From NCBI GenBank assembly GCA_002747255.1, contig PDUC01000043.1, positions 1-64,000 of the forward strand: 64,000 nucleotides of DNA, in the 5' to 3' direction. A program made the position numbers and the translations under genes. The notes below the pieces were generated by a model, which did not search any database, was not told the origin of the DNA, and saw only the letters and a program-made list of their open reading frames with translations. Of the stretch, positions 32,349-40,403 are shown one piece after another (position 1 is the first letter of the stretch; each line of letters starts with the position of its first letter). The stretch comes from Acidobacteriota bacterium (GTDB lineage: Bacteria > Acidobacteriota > Holophagae > Acanthopleuribacterales > Acanthopleuribacteraceae).

Positions 32349-33857
32349 TCATAGCAGAGAATAGACGTTTTCCATACCCTTTTCTCTCAAGCTCCTGACC
32401 AGCATGCCGCACTTAATTCCATCAGGTGAAACAAAGAGGTAATTCTGTTCAGAACTCAATCTGTCGGGATTCGACATCATCTCGCTGAAGGGAATATGGA
32501 CTGTCTCGCAACATAGAGGTTCGTCAATTTCAAACTCTTCGCGAATATCAACACGCTTCAGGTTGAGCTTGGAATCAGCCGCTTCCTTTTCACTGAGCTG
32601 CCATGGTTCTTTAGTTTGATTTGGAAGATAATTGCTTTCCTTTATCTCTGTTATGTTTGGATTATCACCGCAAAGTGGACAGGAAACGCGTCTTGTGCGA
32701 TCAAAAGCATGGCGTTCACCGGCAAGAAAATCCTGCACCACCAACTTGCCTGTCACCTCTAGCCCGAGCAACAGTTTAACAGCTTCCAGCGCCTGCATTG
32801 TCCCCATGGAGCCAGCTACGACACCCATGACTCCCACTTGAGTACAGGTTCCCATGCTGAATGGATCGGGTATTTCAGGCCAAAGGCATCTCATGCAGCC
32901 CTTCCCTTTGTCTTCAGGGTGAAAAACCGCCAACTGACCTTCCCACTGGTACAGACCCGAAAAGACCACCGGAATACCTTTGAGCCAGGCCGCGTCATGC
33001 AACAGGTACTTGGTGGCGTAGTTGTCTGTACAGTCGATGATAAGATCGTTTCCCTCAACAAGCCTGTTCACATTGTCAGCAACTACGCGTTCTTTCCAGG
33101 CGGTAACCTCTATCATTGGGTTCATTTTTCTCAGGCGTTCAGCTGCCAGTTCGGCCTTAGAGAGAGGTTGGTCTTCGTAAGTGTACAGTGTTTGGCGGTG
33201 CAAATTACTCAGTTGGACCTCGTCGTGATCGCAAATACCGATCAGCCCCACACCCGCCCCGGCAAGATACGGCAGAACGGCCGAACCGAGACCGCCTGCA
33301 CCAACAACCATCACCTTGGCGTTCCTTAATTGCTGCTGACCCGCTAACCCGACCTGGGGCAGCAGCATTTGCCTTTTGTAATAGGAATTGAATGTTTTTT
33401 CCTCATTAAAATGCACCTGTGTATGGCTGTGACCGTGTTTGGCACATTCCCGACAGTTTACCCATTCAGCATGACCGTCTGAGTAGTATTCCTTCTTCCA
33501 GATAGGCAGACGTAACTTGATTTGATCGATAATGTACCTGCAAGCCTCAAAAGCGGCACCTCGATGCCTTGCGGTAACGCCTAGCCAGACAGCCAGCTCT
33601 CCAATCTCCAGATGACCGACTCGGTGACAGCAAATTCCCTTTTCGATCCGATAGCGAGAGGCCGCTTCCGCCATTATGTTTTCCGCTTCCGTTTGACAGA
33701 GTTCAGCATAACCCTCGTATGCCAAGGCATCGACAGATCGACCTTCATTGTGATTTCTAACCCATCCTTCAAAAATGACACAGGCCCCCGATTGCGGGTT
33801 TTCTATTTCTTTTTTAAGAGCTGGAATATCCAGGGTTTGATCGCAGAGTTGAAACAT
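32349..33857 (-). CDS. Fusion of molybdopterin synthase large subunit, MoeB-type adenylyltransferase and rhodanese-like domain
   Basis: The 502-residue protein joins three parts. Residues ~1-145 are MoaE (GACVIFEGWVRNHNEG, CCHRVGHLEIGE, RLPIWKKEYYSDG with the catalytic lysines). Residues ~155-395 are a MoeB/ThiF E1-like enzyme (YYKRQMLLPQVGLAGQQ, ATP loop VVGAGGLGSAVLP, zinc ligands CMRC and CPLC). Residues ~410-502 form a rhodanese-like domain ending KGMENVYSL, in which the catalytic Cys position is Ser (LFVSPDG). MoeB adenylates the MoaD C-terminus; MoaE then uses thiocarboxylated MoaD to make molybdopterin. It is the last gene of the operon and starts 1 base after the moaD stop. Confidence 0.9.
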   Translation of the reverse strand: MFQLCDQTLDIPALKKEIENPQSGACVIFEGWVRNHNEGRSVDALAYEGYAELCQTEAENIMAEAASRYRIEKGICCHRVGHLEIGELAVWLGVTARHRGAAFEACRYIIDQIKLRLPIWKKEYYSDGHAEWVNCRECAKHGHSHTQVHFNEEKTFNSYYKRQMLLPQVGLAGQQQLRNAKVMVVGAGGLGSAVLPYLAGAGVGLIGICDHDEVQLSNLHRQTLYTYEDQPLSKAELAAERLRKMNPMIEVTAWKERVVADNVNRLVEGNDLIIDCTDNYATKYLLHDAAWLKGIPVVFSGLYQWEGQLAVFHPEDKGKGCMRCLWPEIPDPFSMGTCTQVGVMGVVAGSMGTMQALEAVKLLLGLEVTGKLVVQDFLAGERHAFDRTRRVSCPLCGDNPNITEIKESNYLPNQTKEPWQLSEKEAADSKLNLKRVDIREEFEIDEPLCCETVHIPFSEMMSNPDRLSSEQNYLFVSPDGIKCGMLVRSLREKGMENVYSLL

Positions 33858-33858
33858 C

Positions 33859-34098
33859 TCATCCTCCTGCTACAGGCGGAATGAACACGAGCTTATCTCC
33901 TGCTTTCACCGGCGCATCCATGGGCTGGAACGCGTCGTTAATGGCTATCTTTACCTGGTGTTCGTCCAGCGTGAAACGGTGTTTCTCTTTGAGTTCACGG
34001 TAAGCATCTAAAGCCGTTCCACCTTGAAACTCCCATTCCTCTTCTTTCAATCCCGCCTGTTCTTTCAGCAAGGCAAAGTACACGGATTTTATCTTCAT
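33859..34098 (-). CDS. moaD: Molybdopterin synthase sulfur carrier subunit MoaD
   Basis: This 79-residue ubiquitin-like protein (MKIKSVYFALLKEQAGL, then DKLVFIPPVAGG) ends in the Gly-Gly that is adenylated and thiocarboxylated. The ATG at 34098 has GAGGAA upstream and matches the family length. The codons for Gly-Gly (GGA GGA, 33862-33867) also form the ribosome site of the following moaE-moeB fusion, whose ATG lies 4 bases further on. The partner MoaE domain and the activating MoeB domain are both in that next protein. Confidence 0.92.
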   Translation of the reverse strand: MKIKSVYFALLKEQAGLKEEEWEFQGGTALDAYRELKEKHRFTLDEHQVKIAINDAFQPMDAPVKAGDKLVFIPPVAGG

Positions 34099-34109
34099 AT
34101 CGCTATTCC

Positions 34110-34754
34110 TCAATGGGCTCTTTTCGTACTGCCGGGAAAGAGGAGTTGTCGATCACCGGGTTCAAACTGCTGCTTTAATCCCCTTTTCACAGCTTCTAAT
34201 TCTTCAGGTGTATTGATGTTGACAAAAGCCAACCTCAATGATTCGGGAATCTCAGGCTCTAACCTCATTGCATGTGGAATGGCCTGACAGGGGCTTTTTT
34301 TCCCTTTATTCCAGGCATCCAGCAAAGTGGGAAAGGCCTCTTTTCTGTAGACAGCGGCCAGGGGTTCGCCGTGTTTTCGCTGTGGCTGTTTGGGCCACAG
34401 CACGGGTTTCTCGGCCTGCCGCGCCTGTTGAATCATCCAGCTCAGAGCTGTGGCATCCATGGCGTAGAGATCGGTTGGTAACAGGATCAAATTGGAATCG
34501 GGATAGGCTTGAATGAAGGAAACCAATCCAGCTAAAGGGCCGCGCCCCTTTTCAGGGTCGGGCAGACACCTGTAATGAGAGGTGTTTAATCCTATATCTC
34601 CTTCCCCCAGCAGAACCGGTTGTTCTCCTGTTTCAGCCTGAAGTAAATCGGCCAGATATTGACCAAGGGGCTGACCGGAGCGATTGAGCAGGCCTTTATT
34701 TTTACCCATTCGGGAGGACTTGCCGCCGATTAGCAGCGCTGGTTTGCAGTTCAT
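34110..34754 (-). CDS. mobA: Molybdenum cofactor guanylyltransferase MobA
   Basis: The 214-residue protein starts with a nucleotidyltransferase loop, LIGGKSSRMGKNKGLL, close to the MobA consensus LAGGxSxRMGxxK. It continues with the guanine-site region LPDPEKGRGPLAGL and the metal-binding LPTDL. MobA attaches GMP to the molybdenum cofactor. The ATG at 34754 lies in the ATGA overlap with moaC and gives a start just before the NTP loop; 34784 would add ten unrelated residues. The product could also be the variant with CTP specificity (MocA), but the operon has only one such gene. Confidence 0.87.
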   Translation of the reverse strand: MNCKPALLIGGKSSRMGKNKGLLNRSGQPLGQYLADLLQAETGEQPVLLGEGDIGLNTSHYRCLPDPEKGRGPLAGLVSFIQAYPDSNLILLPTDLYAMDATALSWMIQQARQAEKPVLWPKQPQRKHGEPLAAVYRKEAFPTLLDAWNKGKKSPCQAIPHAMRLEPEIPESLRLAFVNINTPEELEAVKRGLKQQFEPGDRQLLFPGSTKRAH

Positions 34755-35239
34755 GTTGTACTTTTCTCCTTTTCCTTGTGCCATATTCCCGATTTACCAC
34801 CGGTCTTCGAGACAAGATGAATATCCGAAATCACGCTTTCCTTGCCAAGTGCCTTGGTCATGTCGTAGAGGGTGAGCAGGGCAACGGATGTGCCGTGAAG
34901 CGCTTCCATCTCCACGCCTGTTTTGCCTTCGCATTTCACACTGCATTCCACCCAAACGGAGTCTCCAAGCCAATCAAATTCCAGTTTGACAGATGAGATC
35001 ACAAGCGGATGGCACATGGGAATGAGTTCCGATGTCCTTTTGGCAGCCATGATTCCGGCAACGCGTGCGCATTCAAAAATATTGCCTTTGGAGGTGTTGG
35101 GTTGTTTTCTGAGTGACTCTGCCACCTGTTTGCTGAAGGCAATACTTCCGCGAGATACAGCGGTTCTGGTAGTCGTCTGCTTTTCGCTCACATCCACCAT
35201 CTTCACTTTACCCTTTTCATCGAGATGTGTAAGAGACAA
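34751..35239 (-). CDS. moaC: Cyclic pyranopterin monophosphate synthase MoaC
   Basis: The 162-residue protein carries the MoaC residues in order: MVDVSEKQTTTRTA, IPMCHPL (His), GKTGVEMEALHG (two Glu) and LYDMTKALGK (Asp, Lys). It converts the MoaA product to cyclic pyranopterin monophosphate. The start is TTG at 35239, supported by GGAGGG 4 bases upstream and by the LTH-GxxxMVDVS alignment with E. coli MoaC. The ATG 13 codons later lacks a well-placed ribosome site. Its ribosome site is made of the last two glycine codons of moaA. Confidence 0.93.
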   Translation of the reverse strand: MSLTHLDEKGKVKMVDVSEKQTTTRTAVSRGSIAFSKQVAESLRKQPNTSKGNIFECARVAGIMAAKRTSELIPMCHPLVISSVKLEFDWLGDSVWVECSVKCEGKTGVEMEALHGTSVALLTLYDMTKALGKESVISDIHLVSKTGGKSGIWHKEKEKSTT

Positions 35240-35240
35240 T

Positions 35241-36215
35241 TTACCCTCCTATTTGAGTCATCAACCGTTCGGCCTGATAAATAGGCTCAGACCATGGTTT
35301 TTGATCCGCGCATTGCATGAGTGCTGCGTATAGACCTTCGGGGTAGGCATCTTTTTGACCACGGGCAAGTGGTTTCAAGTCCAGCCCGCTGTCGTGCATG
35401 AGGCAGGGAATCAACTCGCCTTTGTAATTAATGCGCAACCGGCGGCAGTCACTGCAAAAACTGTCGGAAACGGGGCTGATCAAACCGAAGGGGATAGTCT
35501 TTCCGGTTTGAGGGTCTGTCAAGCGATAGGTTGTGGCGGGAGAACCCTTTGGCCGTTTGGTTGGACGAATCGTAAAGTGCTTTGAAAGCCTATCGCGAAC
35601 TTCATGAGTCGTGATCCGGTAGTTTACCGACTGACTGGACATGACCCCGATGGACATGAGTTCCATGAACCTGATTTCCAGATCTCGATCCATGGCCCAT
35701 CTCACCAGATCGACACATTCTGAATCGTTAATGCCTCTCAAGAGCAGCGAATTAATTTTAATACGCTTAAAACCCACTTCCATGCTCTTCTCAATTCCCC
35801 GCAGCACTTTTGCCAAGCTACCTCTGGCGGAAATGCGTTTAAACGTGTTGGCATCGAGCGTATCCAGAGAAATGTTCAATCTCTTCAACCCCAGCATTTT
35901 CAGTTTTTCCGCTTTAGCTTCCAATAAAAAGGCATTGGTTGTAACCGAACTGTCTATATCGAATGGTCGAATGCCTTCGAGGATGGGTTCCAATTGGGGA
36001 GAGAGCAGCGGTTCTCCACCCGTAAAGCGTATGGTTTTAATACCCTGCCTGGTAATGAAATAGGTGAGAAGACGCACCCACTCTTGAGAGGAAAGCGCCT
36101 GATCCGTGCCGGGCAAATCGTATTCATCCGGCATGCAGTAGATGCAATTGAAATTGCATTTGGGGGTGAGACTTACCCGCAGATAGTCAAGCGGTCGACC
36201 TTTGGAAGTAATCAT
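35241..36215 (-). CDS. moaA: GTP 3',8-cyclase MoaA
   Basis: This radical SAM enzyme of about 324 residues has CNFNCIYC for the first 4Fe-4S cluster. It has FTGGEPLL, DTLDANTFKRIS and a C-terminal second cluster region, FCSDCRRLRINYKGELIPCL. It ends in the functionally important Gly-Gly (MTQIGG). It starts molybdenum cofactor synthesis from GTP with MoaC. The start is set to the ATG at 36215, which overlaps the moeA stop (ATGA) and has GGGGTTGG upstream; 36236 would lie inside moeA without a ribosome site. Confidence 0.94.
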   Translation of the reverse strand: MITSKGRPLDYLRVSLTPKCNFNCIYCMPDEYDLPGTDQALSSQEWVRLLTYFITRQGIKTIRFTGGEPLLSPQLEPILEGIRPFDIDSSVTTNAFLLEAKAEKLKMLGLKRLNISLDTLDANTFKRISARGSLAKVLRGIEKSMEVGFKRIKINSLLLRGINDSECVDLVRWAMDRDLEIRFMELMSIGVMSSQSVNYRITTHEVRDRLSKHFTIRPTKRPKGSPATTYRLTDPQTGKTIPFGLISPVSDSFCSDCRRLRINYKGELIPCLMHDSGLDLKPLARGQKDAYPEGLYAALMQCADQKPWSEPIYQAERLMTQIGG

Positions 36216-37402
36216 TCCAACCCCATTGCAATGCATTCGGCAAGACAGCCTTTATTTATTTGAGATCGAGGTTCAATCAGGGCGAAACCATCGATATGGG
36301 CCAGAGCCGACACGTCTCCCGAACCATTCCAGCGAGCTGGATAGACGTATTTCCCGTTCATGCGGACGGGTCGCATCAGCAGGCGTTTACCTCCATTCAC
36401 CAAATCTTCACCTGCCTCAAAGGAAGCAAATGGCTGGTTAGAGATCTTTTGGAGTTTGCGAATGAGTCTGGTCGCGAACATGGTGTAGCAGGCAACCGCA
36501 CTGACAGGGTTACCGGGAAGCCCCAAAACGACTCGATCGCCTTTACGGGATAGAAAGAGAGGATGTCCGGGTTTAATGGCCAGACCGTGCAAGAGCGTCT
36601 TAAAACCTCGTTTCTCCGATAATTCGGGAACCAGATCGTAGTCTGATGTACCCACACCGCCCGTCACCAGGAAGCAATCTACCGCGTTCTCAACGGATGC
36701 AAACCATCTTTCCAGGGCTTCAAAATCATCCTCCAAAAACTCAGCTGCAACCAGTTCTACCTTTCTATTCCTGGCGATCAGTGTTTTCAAGGTGTAAAAA
36801 TTGGAAGCTCTTACTTGTTCGGTGCCGGGTTTTTGGTCAATGGCAACAAGTTCACTGCCTGTAGACAAGAGTGCAAGACGAACGGGTTTCTGTACACGCA
36901 GCTTGTGAGCTCCGATGGTGCTGAGAAGTGCCACATGACCTTCCGTTAGACAGGTGCCTTTCTTGACGGCCATCTCACCCTTTTGTAGATCGGACCCTTT
37001 CAGGTGAATATTCGCTCCGGGTTTGACTTCCTGGTTAATGGTCACTTCCTTCTCACTGAAGGCGGTCTTCTCCCAGGGAACAACCGTTGTGCAAGCATCC
37101 GGAACCAGAGCTCCAGTGGCGATCTTCACACATTGACCGGACTTCACTTCGCCTTCAAACCTCTTACCAGCGCGGGAAGTACCGACGATAACCCACTTTG
37201 AACCCTTGACCGGGTTCTGTGGAAAAGCATAGCCATCCATGGCAGCTCTGTTGTAGGGCGGATGAGCTCGATCCCAGTATAAATCTTCCGCCAGAATACG
37301 TCCCACGGCCTGATCGAAAGGTAAAACTTCGGTCCTTGTCTCGCTCTCTAAAACCAGATTGTCAATAACATCCAGAGCTTGATAGAGGGTTAGATCGGAC
37401 AT
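36212..37402 (-). CDS. moeA: Molybdopterin molybdenumtransferase MoeA
   Basis: The 396-residue protein has the MoeA order: LYQALDVIDN, PYNRAAMDGYAF, ATGALVPDACTTVVPWE, the MPT-binding LLSTGSELV and TGGVGTSDYDLVPE, and a final LPGNPVSAVACYTMF. It inserts molybdate into adenylylated molybdopterin. The length agrees with E. coli MoeA (411). Its start overlaps the stop of the CMD-like gene by one base (TAATG). It is the first recognised Moco enzyme gene of the operon. Confidence 0.94.
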   Translation of the reverse strand: MSDLTLYQALDVIDNLVLESETRTEVLPFDQAVGRILAEDLYWDRAHPPYNRAAMDGYAFPQNPVKGSKWVIVGTSRAGKRFEGEVKSGQCVKIATGALVPDACTTVVPWEKTAFSEKEVTINQEVKPGANIHLKGSDLQKGEMAVKKGTCLTEGHVALLSTIGAHKLRVQKPVRLALLSTGSELVAIDQKPGTEQVRASNFYTLKTLIARNRKVELVAAEFLEDDFEALERWFASVENAVDCFLVTGGVGTSDYDLVPELSEKRGFKTLLHGLAIKPGHPLFLSRKGDRVVLGLPGNPVSAVACYTMFATRLIRKLQKISNQPFASFEAGEDLVNGGKRLLMRPVRMNGKYVYPARWNGSGDVSALAHIDGFALIEPRSQINKGCLAECIAMGLE

Positions 37403-37710
37403 TATTTTTCTCCCTTTTTCTGAACGACACGCCAGGCTTTCATCCCGGGGCTGAAACCAATGGTAGGCATCGCAAGCAAGGCAATCTGTTCCAGAGACGC
37501 TTCATCCACACCTGCTTCAAGTGCTTTGCGAATGTGAGACCCCATGGTTCCTTCCATCTGGGCACCGGCACTCAGAGCCAGCTTAACAAGGTGAACTTCT
37601 CTTTCCGAGAGCGCACCCACTTCGCGAACGGAACGGTTAAAGGCTTCGTACGCTTTGAGAATATCAGGATGGTTTTTCTTGAACTTTTGATAACTACCGG
37701 GAATTTTCAT
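37402..37710 (-). CDS. Carboxymuconolactone decarboxylase (AhpD-like) family protein
   Basis: This 102-residue helical protein (MKIPGSYQKFKKNHPDILKA, then LVKLALSAGAQMEGTMGSHI and ALLAMPTIGFSPGMKAW) fits the CMD/AhpD fold. The redox CxxC of AhpD is absent; the site reads QMEGTMGSH. Proteins of this subgroup often lie with metal-cofactor genes, but their role is unknown. The ATG at 37710 has GGGGGC upstream. A start at 37827 is rejected because it would translate the leader hairpins. It is the first gene of the Moco operon and is coupled to moeA. Confidence 0.8.
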   Translation of the reverse strand: MKIPGSYQKFKKNHPDILKAYEAFNRSVREVGALSEREVHLVKLALSAGAQMEGTMGSHIRKALEAGVDEASLEQIALLAMPTIGFSPGMKAWRVVQKKGEK

Positions 37711-37754
37711 GGCTTGCCCCCTGTTTTCAGTCTTGAACAATGCCTGGGTAAAAT

Positions 37755-37780
37755 AAAAAAAGCGAGCTTGAGGCTCGCCT
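37755..37780 (-). terminator. Conditional terminator in the Moco operon leader
   Basis: A GCGAGC stem (6 bp plus a wobble and an A-T pair), a 5-base loop, and a run of seven T on the minus strand, 45 bases before the first gene. A terminator in front of an operon's first gene implies regulated read-through. Confidence 0.75.
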
Positions 37781-37900
37781 CCCGGTGTATGCTCCTTTCC
37801 AAACACGGGAGGCAGAAGAGTTTCCAATTCTACCCTGTTACCAAGACCGTAGCAAAAAACACCTTAGGCTGTGGTAATCGAAGCATCGAACCTCAATTGT
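37755..37900 (-). promoter_or_regulatory. Structured leader of the Moco operon: candidate riboswitch or attenuator
   Basis: On the minus strand the leader holds a stem GCCTCCCG-TGT / ACA-C-CGGGAGGC (37803-37813 with 37777-37788, one bulge). This is followed at once by a terminator, GCGAGC-CTCAA-GCTCGC plus a T7 run (37755-37778). The two share the bases GGC, so they compete. Upstream there is a further ~90 bases of possible aptamer. Mo/W cofactor operons often carry such control (the Moco RNA motif); the match to that motif has not been tested. Confidence 0.5.
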
Positions 37901-38166
37901 AACCTTATTTTCACTCAAAAAAAAGGGATTTCTGGATTCCTTGCTCTTTTTTTATCAGAACTCGCCTTTTCCTCCTTTTAGGCAACCTTTCAAGTCTGAA
38001 CCCGAACGCACATATCAGAAACAGCGTTGACCTTCAGGGCACAGGTGCCATATGCAGGAGTTTCTGTCGCAAAGAACCGCATTTGCGATTGACTCGCTGA
38101 TATGTTTGAATAACAGGGCGTCTCATGAGTATGAATTCAGAATGAGAGGTCGATACGCGAGGAAAA

Positions 38167-38946
38167 ATGTATAAAACAGAAGAAGTTATCAAAATAGATA
38201 AAATGGCTCTGCGATGTTGGTCTTATCGCCACAGCCAGTCCGCAAACAAAATCCCCTTTGTGCTATTACACGAAGGGCTGGGGTGTCTGGAACTCTGGCG
38301 TGATTTTCCCGAACAACTGGCCAAAAGAACGCGGAGAGATGTCTACCTTTTTGAGCGTTTCGGGCACGGGAAATCGGGGAAACTGGATGGCAAGCCCGAC
38401 CCTCACTATCAAGCGCGTGAAGCCAGAGATGTGCTTCCCGTCATGCTGGATAAAACCGGCATCGAGCGGGCGCTCTTCTACGGGCACAGTGACGGCGGAA
38501 CCATTGCCCTTCTTTTTGCTGCTGGACACCCTGAAAAGGCCGCCGGCATCATCTCTGTTGCAGCTCATGTATTGAGCGATCCAACCAGCCTGACAGGCAT
38601 CAAAAAAGCCATTTCGGCTTATGAGAACGGCAGCTTGAGAGACAAAATGAAAGTCTATCACGGTGATGCCACCGATGGCATGTTCTGGCGCTGGGCCCGA
38701 ACGTGGACAGACCCGGAATTCCGGGATTGGAACATCTTAAATGAGTTGCCCCGCATTACCTGTCCGGTTCTGGCCATTCAAGGAGAACTGGACGAATACG
38801 GCGAAGCTGCTCAAATCAAAACCATTGCAGAAAATGTCAGCGGACGGAGTGACCTGATGCTGATACCAAACTGCCGGCACATCCCTCACCTCGAGTTTCC
38901 GGCTCTTATACTCCACAAGGTCGACCTGTTCGCCAGGAGTATTTGA
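38167..38946 (+). CDS. Alpha/beta hydrolase
   Basis: The 259-residue protein has the alpha/beta-hydrolase order: LLHEGLGCLELW as oxyanion region, GHGKSG, the nucleophile elbow GHSDGG with Ser in GxSxG, then CPVLAIQGELDEYG carrying the acid, and NCRHIPHLE with the catalytic His. There is no signal peptide. The nearest types are serine esterases or C-C hydrolases; the substrate is unknown. The ATG at 38167 has GAGGAAAA directly before. It is alone on the plus strand between the Moco leader and an opposed FAD oxidase gene. Confidence 0.85.
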   Translation: MYKTEEVIKIDKMALRCWSYRHSQSANKIPFVLLHEGLGCLELWRDFPEQLAKRTRRDVYLFERFGHGKSGKLDGKPDPHYQAREARDVLPVMLDKTGIERALFYGHSDGGTIALLFAAGHPEKAAGIISVAAHVLSDPTSLTGIKKAISAYENGSLRDKMKVYHGDATDGMFWRWARTWTDPEFRDWNILNELPRITCPVLAIQGELDEYGEAAQIKTIAENVSGRSDLMLIPNCRHIPHLEFPALILHKVDLFARSI

Positions 38947-39055
38947 AAGGTTCCGTATTCCCTGCAACGGCTCTAAAGCCATTTCAAGCTGAAAACCTGC
39001 AGCCACTCTCGCGACAGGTAAAAGCCAATGACACCTATGTCAATTAACGCGATTC

Positions 39056-40075
39056 CTACAAGCCCATCATCTCTCTTGCCTTTTCGCCCAACGCAAGAGA
39101 GGAGGTGATACCGGGAGACTCAATACCCAGGCAGTGCAGAGCTCGGCCCTGCTTTTTCAACATAAAATCGCGAAATTCCGGACCCGCCAGCTTAGGTCTG
39201 TAACCCACGTAACCGGGTTCTAAATGCCCGATTTTCAACCAGGGCAGGAACCTGCTGGCCGACTTGAAAAAGGCCTCCTTTTCAGAAAGATCCACTTTGT
39301 AGTCCAACTCATCGACCCAACGGAGATTAGGACCCAGCAGCAGACTGCCCTGCATGTCGATGGTTAAATGCGTTCCCAAACTGGAACTCTTTCTGGGGAC
39401 AGCCGGGTAGATGAGGGATGCGATGGGGTAAGGCGGCTGAACGGCAATTTGAAAATAGGATCCTTTGGCATGGGGTTTTGGCTGCTGCATTCCCGCCAGC
39501 AGCGGAGCACCCAATCCGCAGGCATTGAAGAAGTACGAACAGGTTTCAGTTTCTCCATTCACCTTGAAGGCCACATGCCGATTACTGGATTGCACACACG
39601 CAACCTTCTGACCGGGCAGAAATGTTGCTCCACTTAACTCGATCATCTTTTCAATGGCGGAAGTGACGTCCAAAATACCCGTTTCCGGTGAGAACAGAGC
39701 CTTGGTACCTCGAACCCCTTCGGGAAGTTCCGTGGTCAGATTCAGCGGAACGCGATGGCCCGCATGCTTCAGTATGTCATACAGAATCTCTTCTTCCCCT
39801 GTGTTTTGGGCAACCACGTATTTTCCAGTTTTCTTGTGAGGAACCTTGTGTTCCCGACAGAAAGCGTAAAGCCGCTGCCGGCCTGCATGACAGAGTTCTT
39901 CCTTCAAACTCTCACGGGGATAATACAATCCCGCGTGAATGACACCGCTGTTGCGACTGCTGATACCGCAGCCCATGTGCCGCTCTTTTTCAAGAATAAA
40001 CGTGTCATGCCCGGACTCTCTGAGCGCGTAGGCAATGGCTGCTCCAACGATTCCTGCACCTGCAATGACTATCAT
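39056..40075 (-). CDS. FAD-dependent L-2-hydroxyglutarate oxidase-like protein (LhgO family)
   Basis: The 339-residue protein starts with the FAD dinucleotide fold MIVIAGAGIVGAAIAYAL and the ILEKE end of beta-2. It continues with SSRNSGVIHAGLYYPRESLK, which is the LhgO/YgaF signature, and FSPETGILDV. It ends with GYRPKLAGPEFRDFML and LGIESPGITSSLALG. The family oxidises L-2-hydroxyglutarate to 2-oxoglutarate and passes electrons to quinone. At 339 residues it is shorter than E. coli LhgO (about 420), so the substrate assignment is not firm. AAGGTGAAG precedes the ATG. Confidence 0.83.
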   Translation of the reverse strand: MIVIAGAGIVGAAIAYALRESGHDTFILEKERHMGCGISSRNSGVIHAGLYYPRESLKEELCHAGRQRLYAFCREHKVPHKKTGKYVVAQNTGEEEILYDILKHAGHRVPLNLTTELPEGVRGTKALFSPETGILDVTSAIEKMIELSGATFLPGQKVACVQSSNRHVAFKVNGETETCSYFFNACGLGAPLLAGMQQPKPHAKGSYFQIAVQPPYPIASLIYPAVPRKSSSLGTHLTIDMQGSLLLGPNLRWVDELDYKVDLSEKEAFFKSASRFLPWLKIGHLEPGYVGYRPKLAGPEFRDFMLKKQGRALHCLGIESPGITSSLALGEKAREMMGL

Positions 40076-40403
40076 TTAGCTTCACCTTGTTGAACCCGAA
40101 AATAGCATTTCAACGCAATTGAGATGCCCCTGTATTCTAACTTGAAAGAGCCGCGTTTTCCCAGAGAAGAGCGCCTTTTTGGGTCACTGCAGATAAAGTT
40201 TCAGACCGCTGGGCCTAAAAATAAAACACGAAAGGCACGAAAACAGATTCCGATCTCTCATGCCTGAAAAAACCTGTCTGTTTTTTTAACCACAGAAACG
40301 TCAACTAATCCCTTGTTTTTTATCCTTGTGTGTTAGACTTTCTCTGTGCATAGCCGTTTTTACACTGTCCGCACGATGATTTTTTGCAAACAGGAACGCG
40401 TTT
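40076..40403. other. Intergenic region upstream of the FG-GAP gene
   Basis: AT-rich with A- and T-runs, and a short direct repeat ACGAAAGGCACGAAA near 40229-40243. I see no RNA gene or clear promoter. Confidence 0.4.

Larger units (their letters stand above)
37711..38166. other. Divergent intergenic region with Moco operon leader
   Basis: The left part is the structured leader and terminator of the molybdenum cofactor operon (37755-37900). The right part carries the GCGAGGA ribosome site of the hydrolase gene and a possible TTGACT/TAACAG promoter near 38090-38117. No gene is seen. Confidence 0.5.
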
